DNA of 64,000 nt from an uncultured Prevotella sp. (GCA_905234265.1 CAJOHJ010000004.1:49893-113892); one strand, 5' to 3'; shown: positions 50,298 to 58,750, numbered from the stretch's first letter. The notes: a model not told the origin generated them from the sequence alone. Numbers and translations: made by a program.

Positions 50298-52367
50298 TTA
50301 GAACTTCAGCGTCAGCGCCACCGACGGGACAATGCCGAAAAGGCTTATCTGCGTGGCCTTTGTGCGGTGGCCGTACTGGCTGTCGGAGAAGCGGATGAGG
50401 TAAGGGTTGTATCTGTTGTAGACATTGTACAGCGAGAAAGTCCACTGTCGTGTCAGACGTCCGCGGCTGATTTTCTTGGTCCACGTGGCGTTAAGGTCAA
50501 GGTGGTGATAGTCGGGTGCGCGGTAGCCGTTGCGCTCGCTGTAGTAATAGATGTAGTTGTCCACTATCTGGTATTTGGCACTTGGCGCGGTGAATGCCTG
50601 CCCGGAGTTGTAGACCCACAGTGCGCCGAGAGTCCACGATGGCGACAGGCGGTACTGTGCCACGATGTTTATGTCGTGGCGGCGGTCGTTGTTGGCATCA
50701 TACCACTCTGACTGGTTGATGCCGTCGATGCGCGTCTGGCTCCACGCCAGCGTGTAGCTGAGCCATCCCGTCAGCCGTCCCTTGTTCTTGTGCGCAGCCA
50801 GCTCTACGCCATATCCCCTGCCCTTTCCGGCCAGCACCAGCCGCTCTATCTCTATTGCCGATGCGAAGCTGATGCCGTCGCGGTAGTCAAGCACTCCGCT
50901 GACGCTGCGCCAGTAGCCCTCTGCCGAGAAGTCGTAGTCGCCGTCGGGGGTCATGGCAAAGACGCCCATGCTCAGCTGGTCGGCAACTTCTGGCTTCACT
51001 ATGTTGCTGCTGATGGCGTACCGGTCGAAGGGCGTCTGCGTGCTTTGGCTGCGCAGTGCGTGGATGTTCTGGCTGCTGCGGCTGTAGCCGGCCTTGATGC
51101 TCAGCAGCGGAGTGGCCTGCCATGCAATGCTCAGCCGCGGTTCCAGGGTTACGTGCGTCTTCACCGGACGATTGGTGCGCCGCTTGTAGACCCACGTGAT
51201 GTTTCCCGACTGGTCGATGTCGTAATAGTATGGTCCGCCGAGTGCAGTAAACGTCTGCAGGCGCAGACCTGCCGAGAGCGACAGCCTTTCCGTAGCCTTC
51301 AGCTGCCAGTTGGCCCACAGGGCATTCTCCCAGGCCTTGCGCTGCTCCTTCTCGTGGTTGTTGATGCGCGTCCACTCAGCAGAAAGCACGTCCGTCAGCC
51401 GCGTCTCCAGGCCGGCGTCGATGTCGTGGCGTCCCAGACGTATGTTGAAGTTGTGGCGTAGTCCGTAGTGGCGTATATGCCCACGGTAGGAAATGTTTGT
51501 CCCAAGCAGGCTGATGGCATTGTCGGTCTGGTACGACGACAACAGCAGCGTAGTCTTCCACGACGAGCGGCTGCCCGTGTGGTGAAGCCACGACAGGCTG
51601 CTGCCGATGTTGCTCCAGCGGATATCCACCATGTCGGAGAGTGCCGTGCGGTCGTTGCTGTAGAATGCCGACAGGAAGAGCTGGTTGCGGCTGTTCAGCG
51701 TGTAGTCCATCTTCACGTTGGCGTCGTAGAAGTAGAGCGCGTTGTCGCTGTATTCAGGCACCAGCTTAAGGAATGCATCGGCATAGGAGCGGCGCACGCA
51801 GGCCAGCAGGTTCAGCTTGTCGCTGACCACGGGGCCTTCAACGGTAGCCTTGGCCGACAGCAGTCCCACGCTGACAGCCCCGCCCCAGCGGTCGCGGCGT
51901 CCGCTGCGCGTGGTGATGTCCAATACTGCCGCCGTTGCTCCGCCGTGAGTGGCAGGAATAAGTCCCTTGTAGAGCGTTGCCGCCGACAGCGCGTCGTCGT
52001 TGAATGCCGAGAAGAGTCCCGCCAGATGGCCTACGTTGTAGACGGGAGCCTCATCGTAGAGAATGACGTTCTGTGCCGACGTGCCGCCACGCACCTGGAA
52101 GCTGCTGGAGGCGTCGCTCTCTGCCTTCACGCCCGGCAGCAGCTGCACGGAACGAATAATGTCGGCCTCCCCGAAGAGAGACGGGGCGGCCGACAGTTCA
52201 CGGATGCTCACCTGTTCCGAGCCTATCTGGACCGTCTGCAGACGGCGCTCAGCCCCGGCGGCGCTTACCACCACCTCATGCAGCTGCCCGGCAGACACCA
52301 CGGCGGTGTCCGTCTGTGCCATGCAGAACAGCGGCACTATGCTCAGAAATAACAGGACGAGTATCAT
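50298..52367 (-). CDS. TonB-dependent outer membrane receptor paired with DUF4249
   Basis: 689 aa from ATG 52367 (an in-frame TTG precedes it). Signal peptide residues 1-17 (LVLLFLSIVPLFCMAQ). TonB-box-like 'LHEVVVSA' is directly behind the signal, then the plug ('IIRSVQLLPGVKAESDASSS', 'QVRGGTSAQNVILYDEAPVY') and a beta barrel ending 'GIVPSVALTLKF'. Most receptors paired with DUF4249 carry an N-terminal carboxypeptidase-regulatory-like domain of about 80-100 residues before the plug; this one lacks it. It follows rubrerythrin by 19 bp, the two joined by a 20-bp tandem repeat. Confidence 0.9.
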   Translation of the reverse strand: MILVLLFLSIVPLFCMAQTDTAVVSAGQLHEVVVSAAGAERRLQTVQIGSEQVSIRELSAAPSLFGEADIIRSVQLLPGVKAESDASSSFQVRGGTSAQNVILYDEAPVYNVGHLAGLFSAFNDDALSAATLYKGLIPATHGGATAAVLDITTRSGRRDRWGGAVSVGLLSAKATVEGPVVSDKLNLLACVRRSYADAFLKLVPEYSDNALYFYDANVKMDYTLNSRNQLFLSAFYSNDRTALSDMVDIRWSNIGSSLSWLHHTGSRSSWKTTLLLSSYQTDNAISLLGTNISYRGHIRHYGLRHNFNIRLGRHDIDAGLETRLTDVLSAEWTRINNHEKEQRKAWENALWANWQLKATERLSLSAGLRLQTFTALGGPYYYDIDQSGNITWVYKRRTNRPVKTHVTLEPRLSIAWQATPLLSIKAGYSRSSQNIHALRSQSTQTPFDRYAISSNIVKPEVADQLSMGVFAMTPDGDYDFSAEGYWRSVSGVLDYRDGISFASAIEIERLVLAGKGRGYGVELAAHKNKGRLTGWLSYTLAWSQTRIDGINQSEWYDANNDRRHDINIVAQYRLSPSWTLGALWVYNSGQAFTAPSAKYQIVDNYIYYYSERNGYRAPDYHHLDLNATWTKKISRGRLTRQWTFSLYNVYNRYNPYLIRFSDSQYGHRTKATQISLFGIVPSVALTLKF

Positions 52368-52404
52368 CAATAGCTCTATGCCTTCATCAATAGTTCTCGG
52401 CCTT
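52365..52404 (+). repeat. Two ~20-bp tandem units at the rubrerythrin/TonB receptor junction
   Basis: CATCAATAG.TCT..GCCTT occurs at 52365 and again at 52385 (period 20). On the minus strand the units contain the rubrerythrin stop TGA and the receptor ATG. Confidence 0.7.
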
Positions 52405-52929
52405 CACCTGGAAATAGCTCTGCGGATGGTTGCAGACGGGGCATTCCTCAGGAGCCTTCTTGCCAACGACTATGTGGCCGCAGTTGGCGCACTGCCAGAT
52501 GACGTCACCGTCCTTTGAGAACACACGTTCCTTGCGGACATTGTCAAGCAGCTTGCGATAGCGCTCCTCATGGGCGCGCTCGATGGCGGCAACGCCCTCG
52601 AACTTCTCGGCAATCTCGGTGAAGCCTTCCTCACGGGCCTCCTTGGCCATGCGTGCATACATGTCGGTCCACTCAAAGTTCTCGCCGCCGGCGGCAGCCT
52701 CAAGGTTCTCCTCCGTAGAGCGTATGGAGCCACCTTCCAACAGCTTGAACCACATCTTTGCATGCTCCTTTTCGTTGGCAGCAGTCTCCTCAAAGATGCT
52801 GGCTATCTGCACGTAGCCGTCTTTCTTTGCCTTAGATGCCCAGTAAGAGTACTTGTTGCGAGCCATCGACTCACCGGCGAACGCTTCTTGCAGGTTGCGC
52901 TCTGTCTTTGTTCCTTTCAGGTCTTTCAT
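52387..52929 (-). CDS. Rubrerythrin
   Basis: 180 aa from ATG 52929; a longer frame has 28 unrelated extra residues and is rejected. It is a cytosolic di-iron peroxidase that detoxifies hydrogen peroxide in anaerobes. The ferritin-like four-helix part has iron ligands in '[13 protein letters not shown]', '[15 protein letters not shown]' and '[17 protein letters not shown]'. The C-terminal rubredoxin-like domain (about 140-180) has the Cys pairs C-A-N-C and C-P-V-C. Length and layout are standard. It precedes the DUF4249-linked TonB receptor, but a functional link is not evident. Confidence 0.96.
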   Translation of the reverse strand: MKDLKGTKTERNLQEAFAGESMARNKYSYWASKAKKDGYVQIASIFEETAANEKEHAKMWFKLLEGGSIRSTEENLEAAAGGENFEWTDMYARMAKEAREEGFTEIAEKFEGVAAIERAHEERYRKLLDNVRKERVFSKDGDVIWQCANCGHIVVGKKAPEECPVCNHPQSYFQVKAENY

Positions 52930-53025
52930 AATTGTGTTTGCTTTGTTTAGTTTAACAATATTTTTGTCTTGGTTGTCTGTCTCAGTGCCGTTGCTGCCTT
53001 TCACATTATTCAATATGCACGAACG

Positions 53026-53490
53026 TCATTCTATCCTTTCCAGGGTGACGGCAATGGGATAGATGTCGCCTCTGTATTCCAGCAAGTAGGTGGCAACTAT
53101 CTTGCGCGGCGCAAAGCTCTGCACTGTCCAGAGCATGGTGTACTGCTGGCCGGTGTCGTCGCTGCCGCTGATGCTGACGACATCGCTGCTGGCGCGATAG
53201 GTTCCGCTGATGCTGCCGCCGGGATAGAGGATGGCACACGTGCCGTCGCTGCGGAACTGCATCTCGTCGTACAGGAAGCCAATGCCCAGCTCGCTGTCTT
53301 CAGGCAGCTGGTAGCTGAACTGCCAGTCGCCGACGATGGTCTGCACGAGCGCGTCGTCGCCGTCTTCAAGATGGTCGCAGCCGGTCAGCATGCCTGCTAT
53401 CATGACGGCAAGCAGACAAGCGGCCGCAGCACGGCACTTCCTGCCGACGGCGGTTCTAACTGTCATGCTGTCCTGTCTGTGTGTTCTCAT
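53026..53490 (-). CDS. Small lipocalin-like lipoprotein
   Basis: 154 aa from ATG 53490, or 146 from ATG 53466, which gives a more usual signal length. Lipobox 'MIAGMLTGC', then 'LVQTIVGDWQFSYQLPEDSE', 'MQFRSDGTCAILYPGGSISG' and 'VVSISGSDDTGQQYTMLWTV', the pattern of short lipocalin-type or 'DUF5004/lipocalin-like' Bacteroidetes lipoproteins: a Gly-Asp-Trp near the start and alternating beta strands. Function unknown. It lies 18 bp after the DUF3108 gene and is probably co-transcribed with it. Confidence 0.7.
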   Translation of the reverse strand: MRTHRQDSMTVRTAVGRKCRAAAACLLAVMIAGMLTGCDHLEDGDDALVQTIVGDWQFSYQLPEDSELGIGFLYDEMQFRSDGTCAILYPGGSISGTYRASSDVVSISGSDDTGQQYTMLWTVQSFAPRKIVATYLLEYRGDIYPIAVTLERIE

Positions 53491-53508
53491 AACTGTTCAG
53501 CAAGCCTG

Positions 53509-54324
53509 TCATTTCACCAGCGACTCCATGTCGTTGCGCAGCCCCTTGTAAGATGCCAGATAGGCCTTGGCGGAGCCGAACGACAGGAACATGTCCAGGC
53601 GTACAGGCATGTGGTTTTTATCGTCGGTGATGTAGAAGCGTATCAGCTCATGGTTCTTGCCGTCTTCACGTTCTATGAACGAGAACACCAGACAGCGGTA
53701 CTTGTCCTTGGTGTTTTTCATCTTCAGCGTAGTGCGTCCGGTGAATTTCAGCCACGAATTCGACAGGCGCCATGCATCGCTGATGGGCATCGGAATGTTC
53801 TGTCCCTCCTTGAGCTTGGAAGCATCGAAATTCCTTGCACGCAGGAAGATGCTCATCATGTCGTAGATGCACGTCTTGTACTCTTTGTCCTGCCAGATAT
53901 GCTCTCCGCTGGTTGTTATGCGGTGCATGCGCAGGTGACAGTTCTGGTTAGGATAGGTATACCACAGCTCGTCGACGTAATACCGCTTGCCTTCCAAGGC
54001 TCCTTTGCGGAAATATAGCGGCGAGAGGTCTTCGTCGGTGTATGACAGCAGGGTGTCGCGCATTACGAACACTCCGTCGAGCTTACTGTTGCCGCGGGTG
54101 ACGAGACTGCTGCGGAAGCCTTTCTTTCCCTGGAAGTTGCCCTGCGTGGTGGTCATGGCGGCCGTGCCAACCTTCACCCAGACGAATTTCCAGTTGAAGT
54201 AGAGGTCGTACTTCAGCGACTCGCCGGCACTGAATGCAAAGTTCTCTATGCCGCACTGCGCATGTGCCGGCGTCACTGACATGAGAAGCGTCAGCAATAG
54301 TGGAAAAAATATTCTGTGTTGCAT
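53509..54324 (-). CDS. DUF3108-domain envelope protein
   Basis: 271 aa with signal peptide (residues 1-22, LLLTLLMSVTPAHA). The DUF3108 beta-rich body has 'FSAGESLKYDLYFNWKFVWV', 'TYPNQNCHLRMHRITTSGE', 'IYDMMSIFLRARNFDASKLK' and 'FYITDDKNHMPVRLDMFLSF'. DUF3108 proteins are periplasmic or outer-membrane-associated and of unknown function, often near envelope-biogenesis genes. It sits between an Ig-like lipoprotein gene upstream and a small lipoprotein gene downstream, so the three may share a transcript and an envelope role. Confidence 0.88.
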   Translation of the reverse strand: MQHRIFFPLLLTLLMSVTPAHAQCGIENFAFSAGESLKYDLYFNWKFVWVKVGTAAMTTTQGNFQGKKGFRSSLVTRGNSKLDGVFVMRDTLLSYTDEDLSPLYFRKGALEGKRYYVDELWYTYPNQNCHLRMHRITTSGEHIWQDKEYKTCIYDMMSIFLRARNFDASKLKEGQNIPMPISDAWRLSNSWLKFTGRTTLKMKNTKDKYRCLVFSFIEREDGKNHELIRFYITDDKNHMPVRLDMFLSFGSAKAYLASYKGLRNDMESLVK

Positions 54325-54330
54325 CAGCGG

Positions 54331-54372
54331 TCAATTTTAATTCTCAATTCTCAATTTTTCAATTATCAATTA
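54331..54372 (+). repeat. AT-rich 7-8-bp tandem units (CAATTNT) between DUF3108 and Ig-like genes
   Basis: About six degenerate units (CAATTTT, AATTCT, CAATTCT, CAATTTTT, CAATTAT, CAATTA) fill most of the 62-bp spacer. Confidence 0.6.
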
Positions 54373-54386
54373 CAAACTGCCTGCGG

Positions 54387-56330
54387 TCACTCCTTCCTGT
54401 ATTCTATTCCCAGCTGCCGTGCGCGCTCAGAGTTTCTGTCGCGGAGCTGCTTCTTCTGCTTGCTGCCCTTCTGCTTGGTGATTTCGCCAGGCTTCTGGCG
54501 CCATCGCTGCCGCGAGGTGAGGTCCCAGTTCTGCGTGATGTCCCACTTGGCCTTGGCCTCGAGGCCACGGTGATAGTAGTAGACGTCTTCCGGAGCCTGG
54601 TCGTCGTCATAGCAGCCGGTATCCCAGAGCTGGTTGCCGTTGCGGTCGCAGAAAGCGCGCAAGTAGTATGTCGCTGGCTGCAGGAAGTCGAAGAGAACTC
54701 TTCCGCTGCCATCCACAGGCTTCTGGCTAAGCACCTTGTCGGAGCGGTCCAGCAGCTGGACAATGACCGTGCAGCTGTCGGCAATGCCGCTCACCTTCAT
54801 GGCTATCGATGCCACCTTTTCCAGGTCGGCAGCCTGCAGTCCGCGCTTGTTTGCCGTGGAGTAGTGTCCGTAGATGTCGATGAAGGCTGCCGAGTCCGTT
54901 TCCAGACTGTATTCAGTGCCTGGCGTCCAGTCGGCAGTCAGCGAGTAGCTTCGCATGCGCTCTTCGCTCTGCCGGAAGGTAAATGGAGTGTCGTACCACA
55001 GGGAGTCTTTCTTGGCGTAGAGGTGGATTTTCGACGTGTCGGCGACAGCCAGCGGGTTTGGCATGCTGATCCACACCCTGCTGGTGGGTGCCAGCACCTG
55101 CGGAATGCTGTATTCCGGGTTGAGCGTCACCACCGGATAGATGGAGTCGTAAGGCTCGCCGCGCTTCTTCAGCTTCTCCTGCTCCTTTGTCCACTCCTCA
55201 ATCTTCTTGTTAAGCAGCTTCTGGCGCTTTTCGTAGCTGAGCTTCGGCAGGGCCTCGACGGTGTCGGTCTGCATCACCAGCTGGTCGGTGGAGTCGCTTG
55301 CCATGTATGTCATCGAGAAGAGCAGCGTGTCCTGCTTTATCAGCGTGGTGTCGCGCAGCCAGTAGGTTATTGAGTCGCGGCGCAGGTTGCTCTCGACGAT
55401 GAATGCCGAGTCTGCGTCGAAGTTGAGTCCGCGTATCAGTGGCAGCGAGTCGCTGCCATAGCTGAAGAAGACGCTGATGCGGTCTTCGTCCTTGCGTTCG
55501 GTCTTCACCAGATAGCGGCTGGTGAGCGTTTCGTTGAACGCCATCAGCACGACGTCGTCTGGATAGAAGTGCGTGAATGGCACGCGCTTGATGTCTGCGA
55601 TGTGCAGAGTGTCGGTCCAGATGGTGTCCTGGCGGATATCCGGTCCGCAGGAGGGAGTGATGATCTGATGGCTGTAGGCTATCATCTCGCTTTTCTGCGA
55701 GAAGCGGTAGTCGCCGTCGGCATCCTGCAGGGCATATATGCGGTACTGTCCTTCGGCGACGCCCTTGATGGAGAAGCGGCCGGTGTCGTCGGTGCGTGAT
55801 ATGCGCATCAGCGGCTTGGTATGGAATGCGCTGTCGGCATGGTCGTCGTAGAGTCCCACGCTGATGTCCTTGACAGGCTCCAGGTTTTCGGCGTCAAGCA
55901 CGTATCCGGAAACCTCGAAGGTGTCTATCTGCTCGCCCGTAGAGAATGTGAACGTGTAGCTGCCCATGGGGTTGCCCTCGTTGTTGTCGCTGATGGCGTC
56001 GCCGAAGTCAATGGTGTAGGTAGTGTTTTCCTTGAGGGTGTCCTTCAGCTCAACGACAATCTTCTTGCCGGCGGCCTTTATCTCAGGCATTTCCAGCTGC
56101 GGCGGCGAGACGATGACGTTCTGCGTGGGGTTGTCAAGCTTGATGTATTCGTCGAAGACTATCGTAATCTTCTGTGCGGTGACTCCCGTGGCGCCGTCGG
56201 CCGGAGTGCTGCCGAGGATGCGCGGAGGGTCGTCGTCGTACCATCCGCCATCAGGGCTGCCCATGCGTGCGCAGCTCGTAATGAGCAATGAGATAAGAAG
56301 TATGACTAATGAAATAGTGTTGTTCTTCAT
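54387..56330 (-). CDS. Ig-like (SbsA Big_5 type) surface lipoprotein
   Basis: 647 aa. Lipoprotein signal with lipobox 'SLLITSC' (Cys about residue 20). An N-terminal SbsA Ig-like domain (about 30-135; 'PPRILGSTPADGATGV', 'IVFDEYIKLDNPTQNVIVSP', 'YTIDFGDAISDNNEGNPMGS') and a carboxypeptidase-regulatory-like domain (about 140-210; 'VSGYVLDAENLEPVKDISVG', 'FSIKGVAEGQYRIYALQDAD') lead into a long middle region. A C-terminal sandwich follows ('YYLRAFCDRNGNQLWDTGCY'). The tail is Lys/Arg/Gln-rich. It is a conserved Bacteroidetes protein without known function, probably envelope-structural. Its 5' flank is a repeat array that also forms the 3' end of the preceding gene. Confidence 0.82.
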   Translation of the reverse strand: MKNNTISLVILLISLLITSCARMGSPDGGWYDDDPPRILGSTPADGATGVTAQKITIVFDEYIKLDNPTQNVIVSPPQLEMPEIKAAGKKIVVELKDTLKENTTYTIDFGDAISDNNEGNPMGSYTFTFSTGEQIDTFEVSGYVLDAENLEPVKDISVGLYDDHADSAFHTKPLMRISRTDDTGRFSIKGVAEGQYRIYALQDADGDYRFSQKSEMIAYSHQIITPSCGPDIRQDTIWTDTLHIADIKRVPFTHFYPDDVVLMAFNETLTSRYLVKTERKDEDRISVFFSYGSDSLPLIRGLNFDADSAFIVESNLRRDSITYWLRDTTLIKQDTLLFSMTYMASDSTDQLVMQTDTVEALPKLSYEKRQKLLNKKIEEWTKEQEKLKKRGEPYDSIYPVVTLNPEYSIPQVLAPTSRVWISMPNPLAVADTSKIHLYAKKDSLWYDTPFTFRQSEERMRSYSLTADWTPGTEYSLETDSAAFIDIYGHYSTANKRGLQAADLEKVASIAMKVSGIADSCTVIVQLLDRSDKVLSQKPVDGSGRVLFDFLQPATYYLRAFCDRNGNQLWDTGCYDDDQAPEDVYYYHRGLEAKAKWDITQNWDLTSRQRWRQKPGEITKQKGSKQKKQLRDRNSERARQLGIEYRKE

Positions 56331-56342
56331 CGGCTCTCTGCG

Positions 56343-56452
56343 TGTTACGAAATTATCTCAATGACTTACGAAATTATCTCAATGACTTACGAAATTATCT
56401 CAATGACTTACGAAATTATCTTACGGAGATAATTTTTTATCTCTGCGTGTTA
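56343..56452 (-). repeat. 21-bp repeat family A, intergenic copy 6, supplying the stop of the GH3-type gene
   Basis: Three near-identical 21-bp units (on the plus strand TTACGAAATTATCTCAATGAC at 56345, 56366 and 56387, all but identical) are followed by one TTATCTTACGGAGATAA form and a CTCTGCGTGTTA form. On the minus strand the last unit reads AACACGCAGAGATAA: the codons N-T-Q-R-stop of the GH3-type protein. Confidence 0.85.
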
Positions 56453-57948
56453 TTTTTTCCATTCATGGCGATAAGCGCCTCAACATAGTCTCTGGAGTTG
56501 CTCAGCCGCGGCACCTTGTGCTGGCCTCCCAGCTTGCCGCGTTCCTTCATCCACTCGGCGAAGAGTCCCTTGCGGGCGACGACGATTTCCAGCGGCTGCA
56601 GGGTGATGTCCTTGTAGCGCTTGGCCTCGTAGTCGCTGTTCAGCTGCTGCAGGCGCTCGTCAAGCAGACGGGCAAAGCGCGCCGTGTCGGCAGGCTCGCG
56701 GGAGAACTCGACGACCCACTGGTGGCGGCACTTGGCCCTGGCATCCATGAACACCGGGGCGGCAGTGTACTCCAGCACCTCGGCACCCGTCTCGCTGCAT
56801 GCGTAGGCCAGTCCCTGCTCGGCATTGTCGACGATGAGTTCCTCGCCAAAGGCATTGATGAAGCTCTTGGTGCGGCCGCTGATGACAAACTTGTAGGGAT
56901 TGGTTGACGTGAAGCGCACGGTGTCGCCAATCATGTATCGCCACAGTCCGCAGGAGGTGCTGATGAGCATGGCATAGTTCTTGCCCGTCTCGACGCCCCA
57001 CAGCGGCACAATGTTGTCGGTGCCGGTTTCCTGGAACTCGTAGAAGACGCCGTAGTCGGCCATGAGCAGCATCGACTTGTCCTGCGGGTCGTCCTGCAGC
57101 CCGAAGAAGCCCTCGGAGGCATTGTAGGTCTCCATGTAGTGCATGCGCGGACTGGTGATGAGCTGCTCGTACTGGCTGCGGTAGGGCGTGAAGGCCACAC
57201 CGCCGTGGAAGAACACCTCTATGTTGGGCCACACCTCCTCAAGGTGCTGCTTGCCGGTGATTTCCATCATGCACTGCAGCACGCTGAGCATCCACGACGG
57301 CACGCCGCTGATGTTGGTGACGTTCTTAGTCATGGCCTCACGGGCTATGCGCTCGCGCTTCTGCTCGAAGTCGCTGAGCAGGGCCGTCTGCTTCTTAGGC
57401 ACACGGACAAGGTTGGCCAGCGGGTTGATGTTCTCGATGAGGATTGCCGACAGGTCGCCGACGAGCGAGCCGGGCAGATTGTAGTTTGGCGCATGGCTGC
57501 CGCCAAGGATGAGCGCACGGCCGTCGAAGATGCGGCTCTGCGGATTGTTGCGCAGATAGAGGGCCACGCTGTCGAAGCCGCCACGGTAGTGTATCTTCTG
57601 CAAGCCCTCGGGGCTTACGGGTATGAACTTCGACTTGTCGTTGGTGGTGCCGCTGGACTTTGCATACCACTTCACCTTGCCGGGCCACAGCACGTCGCTC
57701 TCGCCGTGGCGCATGCGGTCGATGCTGCCCTTCAGCTCCTCATAGGTGTTGACGGGAATGCTTCGCGTGAAGTCTTCGTAGCCGCCAATGGCGTCGAAGT
57801 GGTGCAGACGGCCGTATTCGGTGTCGCGGGCCGCCGTTGTAAGGTGTTGCAGCACGTCGCGCTGCAGCTGCTCGCTGTCCGTCTGGTGGCGGTCCAGCTC
57901 GCGCATGCGCGAAGTGAAGATATGTCGGGCTATACTTGTAAGGCTCAT
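56437..57948 (-). CDS. GH3 auxin-responsive-promoter-family acyl-adenylate-type protein
   Basis: 503 aa from ATG 57948; the longer frame runs into promoter and hairpin DNA and is rejected. The family is a branch of the acyl-adenylating (ANL) enzymes named after plant GH3 auxin-amino-acid ligases; bacterial members are of unknown substrate. Key blocks: 'YAKSSGTTNDKSKFIPVS' (ATP-binding, about 105-122), 'SRIFDGRALILGGSHAP', 'METYNASEGFFGLQDD' (about 280) and 'YMIGDTVRFTS'. The last four codons and stop are supplied by a family A repeat. The gene is probably transcribed from its own promoter with an unusual hairpin. Confidence 0.88.
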   Translation of the reverse strand: MSLTSIARHIFTSRMRELDRHQTDSEQLQRDVLQHLTTAARDTEYGRLHHFDAIGGYEDFTRSIPVNTYEELKGSIDRMRHGESDVLWPGKVKWYAKSSGTTNDKSKFIPVSPEGLQKIHYRGGFDSVALYLRNNPQSRIFDGRALILGGSHAPNYNLPGSLVGDLSAILIENINPLANLVRVPKKQTALLSDFEQKRERIAREAMTKNVTNISGVPSWMLSVLQCMMEITGKQHLEEVWPNIEVFFHGGVAFTPYRSQYEQLITSPRMHYMETYNASEGFFGLQDDPQDKSMLLMADYGVFYEFQETGTDNIVPLWGVETGKNYAMLISTSCGLWRYMIGDTVRFTSTNPYKFVISGRTKSFINAFGEELIVDNAEQGLAYACSETGAEVLEYTAAPVFMDARAKCRHQWVVEFSREPADTARFARLLDERLQQLNSDYEAKRYKDITLQPLEIVVARKGLFAEWMKERGKLGGQHKVPRLSNSRDYVEALIAMNGKNNTQR

Positions 57949-57980
57949 CAGTGTTTCTTTACTCGTTTGGGCAGAACGAA

Positions 57981-58017
57981 AGCTACCTTCGCTCCTTTTT
58001 GGAAGCAAAGGTAGCTT
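57981..58017 (-). promoter_or_regulatory. Inverted repeat overlapping the -7 box of the GH3-type gene
   Basis: Arms AAGCTACCTTTGCTTCC and GGAGCGAAGGTAGCTT pair at all but one position around an AAAAA loop (minus strand). The left arm contains the -7 box. It could be an operator or form a hairpin at the very 5' end of the mRNA. Confidence 0.6.
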
Positions 58018-58036
58018 AAAGAGCAGACATACCAAA
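58006..58036 (-). promoter_or_regulatory. Promoter of the GH3-type gene: TTTG - 19 bp - TACCTTTG
   Basis: On the minus strand TTTG (58036-58033) and TACCTTTG (58013-58006) are 19 bp apart, a full consensus match. The start codon lies about 58 bp downstream of the -7 box. Confidence 0.75.
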
Positions 58037-58094
58037 GAATTTAATTTTTTTTGGCACGCCGTATGCCGATTTCTAAAGATTTTTAGGAAAGCTG

Positions 58095-58718
58095 CTACTT
58101 CTTCATGTCAAAACCGAGGCGCACACCGTCGTAGTTCTTGGAGAGTTCGCCGACTTTCTGGGCTGTCTCGTTGCCGCTGAGCGTGGCCAGCGTCTGCAGG
58201 ACGGTGAGCAGCTTCTTCGACTCGAAAAGCAGCGAAATGCCGCCGTACTCGCGCTTGGCATAGCAGTTGATGCTGAGCAGCAGGCCCTTAAGGGTTACCT
58301 TGGCGTCCTGCTCGTCGAAAGTCCACGTGCCGCTGAAGCCGGTGCCGGCAATGGTTGCCTTGAAGGTGCCGTCCTCGTTGAAGGTCACCTGCGTGTTGTC
58401 GGCAGAGAGGTTGGTCTTGTCGAAGTAGGGCTTCAGCTCCTGCTCTATCTTGGTGGCAGCCACCTCGCCGCCGGCCTTGGCCAGCAGGTTCTCGCTGGTG
58501 AAGGCGCAGCCGGGGCCGCTGTATTTCCACGTGCCTACCAGGCCCTGCTTGGTAACCTTGTCGAGGCCGATGACGCTGGTGAAGGCATTGGCAATGGTGC
58601 CACCGCTGCCGATGGTGCTGAGAATGTTCTGTACGGTGCCGCTGCCGCATGACACGGTGATGATGCCGGCCATGGCAATGATGGCGCAGGCTGTAAGTCT
58701 GATAGTTGTCTTCTTCAT
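58095..58718 (-). CDS. DUF4923-family lipoprotein
   Basis: 207 aa from ATG 58718. Signal peptide with lipobox-like 'GIITVSC' (Cys about residue 24). The body matches DUF4923: 'IANAFTSVIGLDKVTKQGLV', 'GTWKYSGPGCAFTSENLLAK', 'QVTFNEDGTFKATIAGTGFS' and 'GLLLSINCYAKREYGGISLL'. It is a lipocalin-like beta barrel with a preceding helix, common in Prevotella and Bacteroides and of unknown function. It is separated from the GH3-type gene by the latter's own promoter. Confidence 0.85.
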   Translation of the reverse strand: MKKTTIRLTACAIIAMAGIITVSCGSGTVQNILSTIGSGGTIANAFTSVIGLDKVTKQGLVGTWKYSGPGCAFTSENLLAKAGGEVAATKIEQELKPYFDKTNLSADNTQVTFNEDGTFKATIAGTGFSGTWTFDEQDAKVTLKGLLLSINCYAKREYGGISLLFESKKLLTVLQTLATLSGNETAQKVGELSKNYDGVRLGFDMKK

Positions 58719-58750
58719 GATTTGATGTTGTTTTTCTGTTGATATGACTG

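Noticed and set aside
52930..53013. 28-residue N-terminal extension of rubrerythrin
   Set aside because: Sequence is not conserved in the family; the normal start [10 protein letters not shown] at 52929 has the right length.
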